This document shows positions 22,911 through 34,430 of a stretch of DNA of 64,000 bases, piece by piece. Numbering within the stretch: position 1 is the stretch's first letter; every line of letters begins with the position of its first letter. Source of the DNA: Cucumis sativus (lineage: Eukaryota > Streptophyta > Magnoliopsida > Cucurbitales > Cucurbitaceae); contig NC_026659.2 in the NCBI RefSeq assembly GCF_000004075.3, positions 21,098,272 through 21,162,271 of the forward strand, written 5' to 3'. The translations under genes were made by a program, and so were the position numbers. The notes under the pieces were generated by a model that was not told the DNA's origin, ran no database searches, and worked only from the letters and a program-made list of their open reading frames with translations.

Positions 22911-23700
22911 ACCCATAGATATATATAGCAGAAGTTAATATTTATAAATTTAAATTTCAAAACAAAAAAGTAAACCATAGAAATTAAGTTTATAAACACT
23001 ATTATCATATCTAAATTTATTATTTTGTTATTATCTGGATAAATGAGTGTTAAAAAATTGTAAATATAGCAAAATTTATAGATGATAGACTTCTATTGTT
23101 AATAAACTGTTATGGTCAATAAGTGATAGGTCAATATTTATAGCATGATTTATCAATGAAAATATTAACAAATTTTACTATTTGGTTATTTATTTTTATT
23201 ATTTATTCTCTATGTTTTATTAAAAACTAAGTCAAGTTTTGAAATCTAAAAAAACAAAAGTTGTTTCTAAAAAGTTTGTTTAAATTTATTAAAAACCAAC
23301 TTTGTTCCTTAAAAGAGGAATGGAATATGATAAAATTTGCTCAAAATTTTTTTTTTAAAAGAAAACTTAATGAACACCAAAATGAGGTAATGAATATACG
23401 AAAAATTCATACTTTGTTTGAATTTGTATAAAATGGATCTAAAATGAGATCCATGTGAGTTTTAGTCAAAAGTGCTTACTTCGTTAATATATTATTTTAA
23501 TAATACATTAATTTTCATAAATATAAAAAGGCAACAAAATATTGACCGTCTAATAAAATAAAGGATGGAAAGTCAAGGGAGAAGGCAAGAGATTTAAGTT
23601 TTGAATAAAAAAGAATAATGAGTTTTTAATTTTGGTTAGTTATGAATTTAGTTCATATATGATGAATATAAAGCTTAATAATCTAAATATAAAAACCACA
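22911..23700 (+). repeat. Large direct duplication, copy 2 (internal block joined)
   Basis: It carries both blocks of copy 1 fused at about 23562, within the family 1 left end. Either copy 2 lost 1.1 kb or copy 1 gained it. Copy 2 keeps the element's left terminal repeat, so an internal deletion in copy 2 is simpler. Confidence 0.8.
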
Positions 23701-23880
23701 ACATCATTTCTTTAAATAGTTAGCGAAATTCTAATGACTATAAATAAAGTGGATTTTTTTTCAAAAGTTTGTGGACTAAGTTAACACTTTAAAAAATGTA
23801 AGAACTAAAATAAAATAGGGACACTTGCAAAAAAGAAAAAATAAGTTAGAGATAGTTGCAAATTTAGTAATTAAATTCAA

Positions 23881-24098
23881 AATAATTAAGTATATAACAA
23901 TATTTTAAAAAGTTTGCAAATATAGCAAAATTTGTCAAATCCTATCAACGATACAAGTCTATCACCGATAAACTATGTTGTAAATATTGGTCTATCACGG
24001 ATAGATCATACGAGTCTATCAACGATACAAATCTATGATCAACGATAGTTTTGCTATATCTAGAATTTTTTTTAAATATTACTATATCCTTAATTATT
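23881..24098. mobile_element. MITE with ~50-bp terminal inverted repeats (family 2)
   Basis: The left end begins AATAATTAAGTATATAACAA and runs through GCAAATATAGCAAAATT. The right end in reverse complement begins AATAATTAAGGATATAGTAA and runs through AGATATAGCAAAACT. The element is 218 bases, with repeated TCTATCA/ACGATA units inside. A clean target-site duplication was not readable. Related sequence lies inside both copies of the 20.8/22.9 kb duplication and near 25.3 and 50.4 kb. Confidence 0.7.
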
Positions 24099-24244
24099 AT
24101 TCATGAAATGACCATCAATTACAATTATCCAATAAGTTATAATAATTAAGTTCATAGCACACACACTTTATTATTTGTGAAAATTGCAAAAATGAAGCCC
24201 ATCTCACACATCAAGAGGTAAAATGTCACAAATGCCCTCGTTAG

Positions 24245-24610
24245 TAATATACGTTTGATACACCTTATATACGTATGATATACCTAATACACTCCTTGAT
24301 ACACCTGATAAATTTGATTGATACACTTGATGCACCTGATACTCTTTGATGCACTCGATACCTTTTGATACACACCTGAAATACTACTAATATATGTTTG
24401 ATACACATGATACACTGCAGATACATTTAGTATTTTTCACTTATACAATTTTGATTAAATGCATTTGATATGCTTAAAGTCCTACTTATACACTTGATAT
24501 ACTATTGTAAACTTGATTTATATATTTGATAATGATTCACTTTACTAATATGCTTTAATAATATATTGTTGATATACTTGGTAATGATACACTGAGTTAC
24601 ATCATTCATA
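24245..24610 (+). repeat. Degenerate GATACAC minisatellite
   Basis: Around twenty loosely spaced variants of TTGATACACCTGATACAC occur, with unit near 9-12 bases. The array decays toward TTGATATACTTGG at its 3' side. It is non-coding. Confidence 0.75.
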
Positions 24611-26176
24611 TACTTAATACTACTAAGATGAATTGCATAAATTTTGAAAAAACGAAAATCACGTAGTAAGTATATTAACCAACTAATACATATAATATAA
24701 GTATATCACAATACTGATATACGAAACTGAGACAAAGTAAAATAAAAAAATTAATGTAAAAAAATAAAACGAAATCATCTATAATCAGATTTAACTCAAA
24801 ATACATATCGAAGAAAGTAAAAATAAAAGTTTAATTACTTCGATCAACAATCATTATATTATATTTCATATTACAATTATTGTACTATTGATATTTTTAA
24901 ATTAAGATTAAGACAGAAAGAATAAATAAATTTTCTAGTATAAGAATAAACAAATAAGTAGGGCTTTAAAAAGTGACAATAAATAAATAATGAGTGGAGT
25001 ATTAAAAAGAGGAATAAAAATAAGTTATTGAAAAATAGTTTAAGAATAATAACAAATTTAAGATGAAGCTGAAAATTTTGCCATACTTATAAAATTCTAA
25101 AACAATGTGTTATAATTGTTATATCATAATCTCAAAATGCTATCTATATAGTTTTCCAATAAAATAAATACAAAATTAAGTAACTAAAATAGAAATTTAA
25201 CTAAAAATAAATCTTAGAATTCAATCATATCATATTAAATGTACTTTTTTTTTTCTTTTATCTTTGAAATGCATATTTGAGATACCAAAAATGGTAAAAG
25301 TGAGACAACAAACCAAAAATAAATAAGACTTTTACAAAAATAGCAAAAAAAATTAGGATAATTATAAAGTCTTCACAATATTTTTTAAATTTGAAAAAGT
25401 AACAAATTTAAGAGTGATGACCATTTGAAGCCCTATGATTAATAACTTATAATTAGATATTACTAATTTTGTTATATTTGCAATATGCAAAAAAATTGAT
25501 GTCATGAGTTGTTTTTTCTCTAAATGTTTTTGTTATTTGATGCAAATTTTCAATAAATAATACATAAAAAAGTCCATAAATATTATATTCATGTTCTGTG
25601 AATTCATGTAATTATTATTCTTTAAAAAAATACTCTATAGATTAATACATAACAAAACTATCTATTAAACAAGTCATTATCAACTCCAGTCCCTCTACGC
25701 TCAATAAATCTTAAATTTGGTCTCTATTGTTAATTTATTGTAACTTTTTTACACTTTCTTTTTTGAATATATATATAGATATATCAGACAAACTATATAA
25801 ACTAAAGAAACTACGATCAAACATTCTCATCAACAATAATGGAGATGTTAACAAATTTGCTCATGAAAGTTAATATTGAAAATATTTGAAAGTATTTTTT
25901 TTTGTTATTTAGTGGATGAAAATTAATTATACTTTTAAAAGTTCTGACATTAAAATTAGAACATAACAAACGACATAAAATTTCTATAGTATCATTGCTC
26001 TAATTACTAATATTGATATTAATATTGATATATATATATATATATATAACATAAAGTTAAAAGAGTTTTGGACATATACTAAATTCCATTTGTGTGGTCA
26101 CCATAAAAAAATAAAAATTAAAACAAATGGCACAAAAATATTATTTTAAACATAAATAAATGTAAAATTAAAATAA
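24611..26176. other. AT-rich upstream region of LBD gene
   Basis: No gene is seen. About 25325-25560 carries a degraded family 2 repeat (ACAAAAATAGCAAAAAAAAT, later TTTTGTTATATTTGC). A (TA)n run at 26029-26048 lies 240 bases before the LBD start codon. It is too close to a simple repeat to be called a core promoter. Confidence 0.5.
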
Positions 26177-26290
26177 TTGACAAACGAACATGTGAAAAAG
26201 TTGATCTATAAAAGACAAAGAAGAGTAGTTTTATTCAATATTCAATATTCTCCCCCTTTTTCATTGATTGCTCCATACGACAGCAGCACT

Positions 26291-27361
26291 ATGCAATCGT
26301 CGTCGCCACCACCGTGTACAGTGGTTCTTAGCCCTTGCGCCGCTTGTAAGATCCTCCGTCGGCGATGTGTCGATAAGTGTATTTTAGCACCATATTTTCC
26401 TCCGACTGACCCTTTCAAGTTCGCCGCCGTCCACAGAATATACGGAGCCGGCAACGTCATCAAGTTCTTGCAGGTAAACACCTACGTCTAAAATCAATTT
26501 AGAATACAATTTTATTTATTCATGTTTTTTCTCTCTTGAACTTAGAGGAATGTTGCAACGTCTTCGATATTTTCTATTTATCTTTTTTAAGTTAGTGTTA
26601 GAATCAACAATAAACAAACAAAGAAAGAAAAATATTGCAACACTACATGATACAAGTTGATGAAGAATTTTTTTTTGGGCATCTCTCAACGACCCATATT
26701 TTAAATGTTAGTTCATAGTTTTTGTGATCAAGCAATAAATTCTCTATATTTTTCTAAAATTGTCTTTCTACTATGATGTAGTTAGAGTACTGTTATAATA
26801 TATGAGTGCAACGTAAGATGTTCTCAAGTATTACAATAATTAAAACATAGTCATAATTGATATATGATCGATCAAAAGACATATATACGAGAAAGAAAAC
26901 ATTTACAAACTTGGAAAAATCTACTATGTAACGTATTTTTGTAAAAGAAAATTTGATTTTTTTTCTCATGTTAAAAACAACATCGTCATTGCTCTACAAA
27001 ATAAAAAAGAATAGCATACTAATTATGTAAAAAAGTAATACTACGAATAATTATATAGGAATTGCCAGAGGGTCAGAGAGCGGACGCTGCAAGTAGTTTG
27101 GTATACGAAGCGAATGCGAGAATTCGAGACCCAATCTATGGGTGCACCGGTTCAATATTTCAACTTCAAAATAAAGTGAGGGAGCTGCATGCACAATTAG
27201 CTGTGGCAAAGGCTGAGGTTCATAAGATGCAGCAACTTCAACATCCAAATTTGTTAGCCCTACCAAGAAGTCAATTTCAAGAACAACAAAACTATTGCAT
27301 CTTCACCCAACTACAAAACTTTCCTTTTCCTGATTTTACCTCTCATCTTCCACATCTATAA
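26291..27361 (+). CDS. LOB-domain transcription factor, class I (LBD1/LBD11-like)
   Basis: Two exons, 26291-26473 and 27059-27361, joined phase 0, give 161 aa. The zinc-finger-like block is C16-x2-C19-x6-C26-x3-C30 (PCAACKILRRRCVDKC). The GAS block follows, running across the intron from FKFAAVHRIYGAGN through QELPEGQRADAASSLVYEAN to RIRDPIYGC. The heptad Leu region LQNKVRELHAQLAVAKAE completes the LOB domain. The intron after FLQ is the usual LBD intron. The C-terminal tail is short and Gln-rich. LBD proteins are nuclear plant-specific DNA-binding regulators of organ boundaries and vascular cambium. LBD1/11 assignment is from resemblance only. An upstream in-frame ATG at 26177 would add 38 residues with no family resemblance, so I start at 26291. 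Confidence 0.93.
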
Positions 27362-28440
27362 CAACAAATCTTCCCACATTGTTTCCGATATTCTTCATGC
27401 TCTTCGTAATCATCTTCTCTCTCTTTCCATATTCATATAAAACATCGATAAGTAAGTTTTATGTCGGTTGAGTCTACGCTCATGTTGTCAATAAAGTTTG
27501 AGTTTTTCTTTTGTTTGCTACTTTTTTTTTTTAATTGGGTTAAAAATACTATTTTGATCTTTTATTAATACAAATGGAAGGTATTGTATTTGAGTTTAAG
27601 ACCTCTTAATACCCTCAAATGCATACAAATGTGTAAGTTGAATCAAGTTTTCATTAGCATCATTTTGATTTTTTTACTTTAGAGTGCTTGTTCAATTTTA
27701 ATCTACCGAGCATTTAATTTTTTTCTCGTGTTATTTTCATGCATTCTTATTAATGATATACATACCCCTTGGACAATTATAACAATACAGATTTTTACAT
27801 AACAAACCATTCTTTCACCATATATTTCATAAATATATTTGGTTAATTTTCATAAATCTAATAAAACACAACAAAATTTACAGTTCATGTAACAAAAAGC
27901 AAAAGTTTACTATATATAATAATTTGTATTCGTTTTAAGGGACTGATCGACATGGCAGCAATAAGCTCAGCTCAAAGCAACATGATTCTTACATGAAAAG
28001 TGAAAAAATATTTTGAAAGAATGAACTTAAAATGTCTAGTGAGTGATATTTTCAAAATATAATTTCCAAACATTTTATAATATTCTTCGACCATCCATAA
28101 CATTTAAGAAGATTCACTAGAAAAATGGACCTTTCGTACGCTTGTAATTTTAGTTACTTACGTTTTTTGGAAGAAAAAAAGTCAAAAAAGTACGTGATTG
28201 CAAATATAAAACGTAAAAGAATTTTTATGAAAATGTGGAGGTGGGCCAATTTTTTTACTTTCGTAACGTTTTTTATAAAGGTAAGTAATGTAGTTTTTTT
28301 TGTTGATATTTTAGAAAATGTGGAGAATTTTTATGAAAAGAAGGTGAAGTTACTTTTACTCAAATGAGAAGTAATATCTATTCAATTGGTTTCGGATTTG
28401 AGTATAGGAAAATATAAATGATATTTTAATATTAAAAATT
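27362..28440. other. Intergenic after LBD gene
   Basis: The first ~250 bases are probably 3' UTR. About 27840-27910 has a family 1 terminal sequence (TTTTCATAAATCTAATAAAA, then CACAACAAAATTTACAG). A small 80-codon ORF at 28125-28367 has no recognisable composition. Nothing else is seen. Confidence 0.5.
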
Positions 28441-28820
28441 TAGGTCTCCAAATTTTCTCCCTCCCTCGACAATCGCGTCTCGGTTCGCCGTCTAGCCATC
28501 TGATCGCTCGGCTTCCTCTAAATCGGCGTCTCCATTTCTCTTGGTTCCTCTCAATCACCGTCTCCATCTCTCTCGGCTTCCTCTCAATCTCCGCTGATTT
28601 CGTTTCCGACTCTCTCCCTGCCGCCGTCTCCGACTCTCTCCTTATTCTCTCACTCCAGTAATTTCTCCACCCACTAGAAGAGCTCTCTCTGTCTCTGCAA
28701 TTTCTCCACCCACCTTCCAAATCCGCCGCATCGAATTTCTTCGACCTCCCGGACTCGGCCGGCGTCAAGGCGGTGGAGTTTCGAATTGGATTGGGTGAAA
28801 CCCACCTTGACGGAGACCAG
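28440..28820 (+). other. Probable 5' leader exon of the PPR gene
   Basis: This 380-base block is much richer in C and G than its surroundings and is CT-rich on the plus strand (repeated TCTCTCGGCTTCCTCTCAAT-type phrases). It ends in a strong donor, GAGACCAG|GTAATTT. It looks like a transcribed, non-coding leader exon spliced to the PPR coding exon 2.4 kb downstream. An antisense 128-codon ORF over it is Arg/Glu-rich, mirrors the CT repeats, and is probably not real. Confidence 0.45.
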
Positions 28821-31210
28821 GTAATTTCATTTCAAAATCCAATTTAGGGGATGAAAGAATATAATAATGTGATTGTTTGACTATATGATTTGATTTGAAC
28901 TGAGTGAAGTCCTAACTAAACATAGATTTTATGTATTATAGTAAGAATTAATTTGGTTTTTCTTGTTGTAATACAAACTAGAATGCACTCTGCATCCCTT
29001 CTTCTAGTTTGAAATGTGTTTTTGATTTGTTGGAAAAATAAGATGTCGTGAGCACCTTAGAAGAAGATGGATTTTGACCCAACTTTTTGAGAATTGGGAG
29101 CATACAAAGAAGAGCCCCCCACCCCCCCTCAAATGGTGCCTTCCAACTTTTTATAGAATAATAATCAATACATAACATTCTACCGTATTTGTTTTACAAT
29201 TTCATTGAGATTGAGATGGGATTGTTTTAAATTAATCTTACTGTATGCTTTTTTTTCCTTTCTTTGATTCCTTTTCAAATAAAAGTTATCCTTTGCAACA
29301 AACTACCACACAATCTCTAAGAAAACAAAATTACACAAACTGAAAAAATTGGATTATCAAAGTAGGAGATTACAGAGAATTCAATACATAGAGAGGGGAA
29401 AGTAACTTAAAAAGAAGAACTAGTTTAATGACATTGGAGCATGGCAATTAAATACTTTTTACTCGAGAGAAAAATTAGTGCAGTTGACAGCAGAATGTTC
29501 AAGTTGCAATTAGCCTAAAATAATAATAATAAAAGAATATTTGCCTACCCATATACAAAACTAAGCCCATCTCAAGTTACTATTGTTAAAGAATTTGAAT
29601 AGTCGTCTTCTTTGTTTTGGCCTAGATCTAACCTTGGTTTTATTATGTTAGGAGTCTTTTGGTTATTTCAGAAGTGTTTTAGAACGCTTAGGTAACTAGA
29701 ATTCTACTTCTTGGGTTTGTTTGCTTGTACGCTAGTATGATGCATCATGTATTTCTATTATGTATGATTATGACCTGTGTTCTTATGAAACTGTGATGCG
29801 TTCTGATATGGTTGGGCATGCCTTAATGTTTGTATAAATTTTAAATGTATAACCTGTTGGAATGCTAGTTTTTGCCAGTTTATACAAGCATGTTTTGAGA
29901 ATGCTGGAACATACACATAATTTAATGTTGAGTGCATGTTACTGTTTATGTGGTTTTGGGCATAAAACATGTTAATAGAGTAGCATTGTTGGTCTTGGCT
30001 TAATTAGGATTGGTGCTATGAGTTTAGAATGGAAAGTAATAGAATTCTTGAGAACGTTGATGGGCCTTGGTGGAGTCAGTCAGGGCCCACGGAGAGGTCG
30101 TGGGCTTGGGTAATATCAGTTGGAGCTGATAGAGAGGTCAGTGGCCCTGGATATATCAGTTAGGAATGACAGAGATCGTTAATGACCCTGGATGAAGTCA
30201 ATGGGGTCAATGGAGGGCGTTGATGACCCTCGATATATTTCATTGGGGCCTGCAGGAAATGTCAGTGGCCCTTGACACGATCAAATTGGCAACATGTCTT
30301 GAGGGATTTGTTGAGAAAGAATTGTAAAAATTTATCAAATTTGTGAAGTTTGATTTAAAACTGTGTTTTCCTTATATATGATGATCTAACTCATTGGTTT
30401 AGCTTGATGTAATTGACAGTTATTGTTGTAGTATGTTTTTGCAATGGTTGTATGTATGTTGTTTGGTTACTCTTCAAGTGTGGGCTACTTACCAGTACAA
30501 GTGTGTACTGACCCCCAGGATTTTGTAGGTGCTAACGTTGTGACCTTGGTGATGTTAAATAGGAAGTTTGAGAAAAGTTGACTACTAGTTACGTGGAGAT
30601 GGGATTTTTTTAATAGGTTTTTATTTTTTTCTTCTATTGAGTTCTATTTTAATTTAAATTGGTCAATTTTAGCAAGTTTGTTGAATTTGATTATGGTGTT
30701 TTGTATATTATTTTCTAAAGTTGTATTAAATTTCAAATTGTTTAACATGTGCTTTAAATTGATAGTGTTTACGTTTACGTTGTTATATCGGCTAATTTTT
30801 TCCAAACTATTGTAAGTAGTAGAGTTAGTTAAAGGTTAAGTGTTGGTAATGTTCCCTAGTTAAATGTTGAATTTTAGGAACACTACAATTAAGCTACTTG
30901 AAATAAAGATAATTGAGCCTGTAACTGAGATGAGACAATTTTATTGCAGTCTTTCCTTGTATATTTGGCAATGAACTTCGGAATTCAACTCTCTATAAAC
31001 TATCTATTGTCTTATCTTATTTTGTTGGTGATTGCCATTCAATTTATTTCCTTGTTGTCCTTGAAACTATGTATATTTTTTACTTCAAGTTTATACTAAT
31101 GCCTCCACATTTTATTGTATTTGATTTTAGTTTGCTTTTACACGTAATTGGCAACAAATGTGACACTTATCTTGATGATGGGTGGCTGTAGATAAACACC
31201 AATTTGTGAT
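28821..31210 (+). other. Probable leader intron of PPR gene, with repeats
   Basis: No ORF of interest is seen. 30050-30290 contains a degenerate tandem repeat of ~50-60 bases built around GTCAGTGGCCCTGGATATATCAG. 30480-30545 has CTTACCAGTACAAGTGTGTA and GACCCCCAGGATTTTGTAGG, phrases I associate with plant LTR-retrotransposon remnants. A C-run at 29113-29127 is a possible i-motif/G-quadruplex tract. An acceptor-like GGCTGTAG lies 20 bases before the PPR start. Confidence 0.4.
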
Positions 31211-33187
31211 ATGCAATGGACAGTTTGCAAAAGAAATGTGAGGATGTTGATGACCCAGTTCCCATTGAAAAGTGTTCTTGTTCGCATTGGACTTAATGGA
31301 ACCATGCTTCAAGTTGTTTCTCTGTCATCTTTGACACCTGACAGTCTAATTACCACCGTACTTAACTGTAGAAGCCCTTGGAAAGCACTTGAATTCTTCA
31401 ATGCGGCACCAGAGAAGAATATTCAGCTTTACTCAGCAATCATTCATGTCTTAGTTGGATCCAAGCTACTTTCCCATGCCAGATATTTGCTAAATGATCT
31501 CGTACAAAACCTCGTAAAATCTCACAAGCCTTACCATGCATGTCAGTTAGCATTCAGTGAGTTGAGTCGCTTAAAATCCTCAAAATTTACTCCCAATGTT
31601 TATGGCGAGTTAATCATTGTCTTATGTAAGATGGAGCTTGTAGAAGAAGCTTTGTCGATGTACCACAAAGTTGGGGCGGCACTCACGATACAGGCTTGTA
31701 ATGTACTTTTATATGTTTTGGTTAAGACTGGGAGGTTTGAATTGTTATGGAGGATTTATGAAGAAATGATTTCCAATGGGTTGTCTCCTAGCGTTATCAC
31801 TTTTGGCACCCTAATTGATGGTTGCTGCCGTCAGGGAGATCTTTTAAGGGCACAAGAAATGTTTGATGAAATGAGAGTGAAAGGAATTGTGCCAACAGTT
31901 ATCGTGTACACCATTCTTATTCGTGGGCTTTGCTCAGACAACAAAATAGAGGAAGCAGAGAGTATGCATAGAGCAATGAGGGAAGTCGGGGTGTATCCGA
32001 ATGTGTATACTTATAACACTTTGATGGATGGGTACTGCAAGTTGGCCAATGCAAAACAAGCTCTTAGATTGTATCAAGATATGCTGGGTGAAGGTTTGGT
32101 GCCAGATGTTGTAACATTTGGCATTTTAATTGATGGACTCTGCAAATTTGGAGAGATGAAGGCTGCTCGAAATCTTTTTGTGAATATGATTAAATTTAGT
32201 GTTACTCCTAACATAGCTGTCTATAATTCTTTGATCGATGCTTACTGTAAGGTAGGAGATGTTTCTGAAGCAATGGCTTTGTTTTTGGAGCTGGAAAGAT
32301 TTGAAGTTTCGCCCGATGTGTTTACATACAGTATACTTATTAGAGGTCTCTGTTCGGTGAGTCGAACTGAAGAAGCAGGTAACATATTTGAGAAAATGAC
32401 GAAAGAGGGAATTCTAGCAAACTCTGTTACATATAACTCATTAATTGATGGGTGCTGCAAAGAAGGCAAAATGGACAAGGCACTGGAAATCTGCTCCCAA
32501 ATGACTGAAAATGGTGTCGAACCCAATGTGATCACTTTCTCAACGCTGATTGATGGGTATTGCAAGATAAGGAACTTGCAAGCTGCTATGGGCATATATT
32601 CAGAAATGGTTATCAAAAGCCTTTCTCCTGATGTGGTTACTTATACAGCAATGATAGATGGGCATTGCAAATATGGTAGCATGAAAGAGGCTCTTAAACT
32701 CTATAGTGATATGTTGGATAATGGCATTACCCCAAATTGTTACACTATCAGTTGCTTATTAGATGGACTTTGTAAAGATGGCAAAATTTCAGATGCACTC
32801 GAACTTTTCACGGAAAAGATTGAATTTCAGACACCCAGGTGCAATGTTGATGCAGGAGGAAGCAAGCCTTCACTCACAAATCATGTTGCTTATACCGCTT
32901 TAATCCATGGATTGTGTCAGGATGGGCAATTTTCTAAGGCAGTGAAGTTGTTTTCAGATATGAGACGTTACGGTTTGCAACCAGATGAAGTGATTTATGT
33001 AGTCATGTTACGAGGGCTCTTCCAAGTTAAATACATCCTGATGATGCTACATGCAGACATGTTAAAATTTGGTGTTATCCCGAATTCAGCTGTCCACGTG
33101 ATATTATGTGAGTGTTATCAAGAGAGCGGATTTCTGAAATCGGCTCAAAATTGTTCCAAGGATCTTGAGGAAAATCTACATGGATGA
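31211..33187 (+). CDS. P-class pentatricopeptide repeat protein, At5g61400-like
   Basis: A single coding exon gives 658 aa. Residues about 130-640 are some fourteen tandem 35-residue PPR motifs with the usual signatures (for example VTFGILIDGLCKFGEMKAA and PNVYTYNTLMDGYCK). There is no E, E+ or DYW extension, so it belongs to the P class. The N-terminus is rich in Arg, Lys, Ser and Leu and poor in acidic residues through about residue 45, consistent with an organelle presequence, probably mitochondrial. Proteins of this class bind specific organelle RNAs to stabilise, process or splice them. The target is unknown. The At5g61400 resemblance is from memory. It is intronless in the CDS, as most PPR genes are. 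A second Met at residue 12 is an alternative start. A CT-rich exon-like block 2.4 kb upstream may be its leader. Confidence 0.94.
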   Translation: MQWTVCKRNVRMLMTQFPLKSVLVRIGLNGTMLQVVSLSSLTPDSLITTVLNCRSPWKALEFFNAAPEKNIQLYSAIIHVLVGSKLLSHARYLLNDLVQNLVKSHKPYHACQLAFSELSRLKSSKFTPNVYGELIIVLCKMELVEEALSMYHKVGAALTIQACNVLLYVLVKTGRFELLWRIYEEMISNGLSPSVITFGTLIDGCCRQGDLLRAQEMFDEMRVKGIVPTVIVYTILIRGLCSDNKIEEAESMHRAMREVGVYPNVYTYNTLMDGYCKLANAKQALRLYQDMLGEGLVPDVVTFGILIDGLCKFGEMKAARNLFVNMIKFSVTPNIAVYNSLIDAYCKVGDVSEAMALFLELERFEVSPDVFTYSILIRGLCSVSRTEEAGNIFEKMTKEGILANSVTYNSLIDGCCKEGKMDKALEICSQMTENGVEPNVITFSTLIDGYCKIRNLQAAMGIYSEMVIKSLSPDVVTYTAMIDGHCKYGSMKEALKLYSDMLDNGITPNCYTISCLLDGLCKDGKISDALELFTEKIEFQTPRCNVDAGGSKPSLTNHVAYTALIHGLCQDGQFSKAVKLFSDMRRYGLQPDEVIYVVMLRGLFQVKYILMMLHADMLKFGVIPNSAVHVILCECYQESGFLKSAQNCSKDLEENLHG

Positions 33188-33590
33188 GGCTATCTTGCTG
33201 TGACTAGAAAAGTTTTAAGCATCCTCACTGTCTTCCTCATGAAGCCAAGTAAAATAAAAGTGACCAAGAAAACCAGCCCATTCTCTCTTTTGCAAACACG
33301 CTGGAGCTTGATAAAGCCTACTCTTGTTGATTCATATGGAGCTCAATACTCTCACAAGTTCGGATCATGTAAGTTATCGCCAAATTTATTAATGAACTTT
33401 TTATATTGGAAATTGAAACAACCTTAGCACCCTTATGATATCCCATGCAAAACAAGATTTCAGAAATTACAATAGATCTGAAATACTTGATTACATAGAA
33501 TAAATAAAAGCATTTCAATTGAGGTAGTTTTTCATTAATTTGTTTTATTTTCACTCTTTTTATATGCAGATTTTTTATTGGGAAATTGAG
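33188..33590 (+). other. PPR 3' flank
   Basis: Probable 3' UTR, followed by AT-rich sequence. The 75-codon ORF starting at 33200 overlaps this region and has no recognisable domain. Confidence 0.5.
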
Positions 33591-33591
33591 A

Positions 33592-33810
33592 AATTGGTTG
33601 GAGATGAAGGGAGGTGGTTTTCTACAATGAAGATTGAAGAGAGTTTCACTACTGATCCTGAGGAAGATAAAGAATCAGGTACCTTAGGGTTTTAATTCAT
33701 GCAAAATTATTTTGTATATATAACTTAGAATCTAAATTGAATAAAGTTTATTTCATTCCTTGACAGAAAACCGACAACAAATCACTAAAGAAATGGTTTG
33801 AAAAGGTAAG
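33592..33810 (+). pseudogene. Relic of IQD gene exon 1 and start of exon 2
   Basis: A segment reads GRWFSTMKIEESFTTDPEED, lining up with the [11 protein letters not shown] start of IQD proteins. It ends at a donor (TCAG|GTACC). An 88-nt intron (33679-33766) follows, then KTDNKSLKKWFEK, matching [12 protein letters not shown] at the start of IQD exon 2. At the nucleotide level the exon 2 start (AAAACC-GACAACAAATC) closely resembles the intact gene at 11375. No Met start is in frame and the sequence ends soon after, so it is a fragment. Confidence 0.62.
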
Positions 33811-34430
33811 AAGTTGGATAATCATCCCATTATATTAGAGAGTATGAAAGACTAACTGAACTTTTTTTCCCACTTAAAAGTATCTAATTGTTAATCTTTT
33901 AATATATGGTTCAAAAAATGCTGGCAACAGTAATTTAAAGCCATGAACTTTAAAATATTATCTACTTATTTGTCACTTCATGGTTTTCCTTTGTATATAC
34001 TTATTCGTCAAATTCTTGTGAGAAGATGATATTTGGCTTTGTAGTGCTATTGTCCAACTTTCTTAAATAACTTTGAAAGGGAACGAGTATCATGTCGCTA
34101 TGTATTTTCGTATAATTCTACATTTAAAATTGAAATTTATATGAATAAAAAATTTGATTTACAAACTAAGCATTATCTGTTGTTGTTTACGTCGAATGTG
34201 TCTTCGATCTGTGTCAACAACATTGAGTCATATGGTTTACTAAATGAATAATATGCTATATATTTTTCAAGGTTTGATCACACATTAAGCTTAAATCTTG
34301 AACAAAATTATTCTAAACGAATATAAATAATGTATAGTTTTATAAAACAATTCATATTAAAATTCTTACCGTACAATAATAATAAGCGTTATCAGATGTG
34401 ATAAATTATTTTGTAATTGATGTGTACTAA
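33811..34430. other. Intergenic, nothing recognised
   Basis: AT-rich sequence without ORFs or repeats that I can name. Confidence 0.5.

Noticed and set aside
24245-24610. CRISPR-like array
   Set aside because: This is a eukaryotic nuclear sequence. The units are short, degenerate and without unique spacers.
28382-28768. 128-codon minus-strand ORF rich in Arg and Glu
   Set aside because: It is the antisense reading of a CT-repetitive leader-like exon. Its composition follows the repeat and no domain is visible.
29113-29127. C-run as a regulatory G-quadruplex
   Set aside because: Only two C-runs are present. A stable quadruplex needs four G-tracts on one strand.
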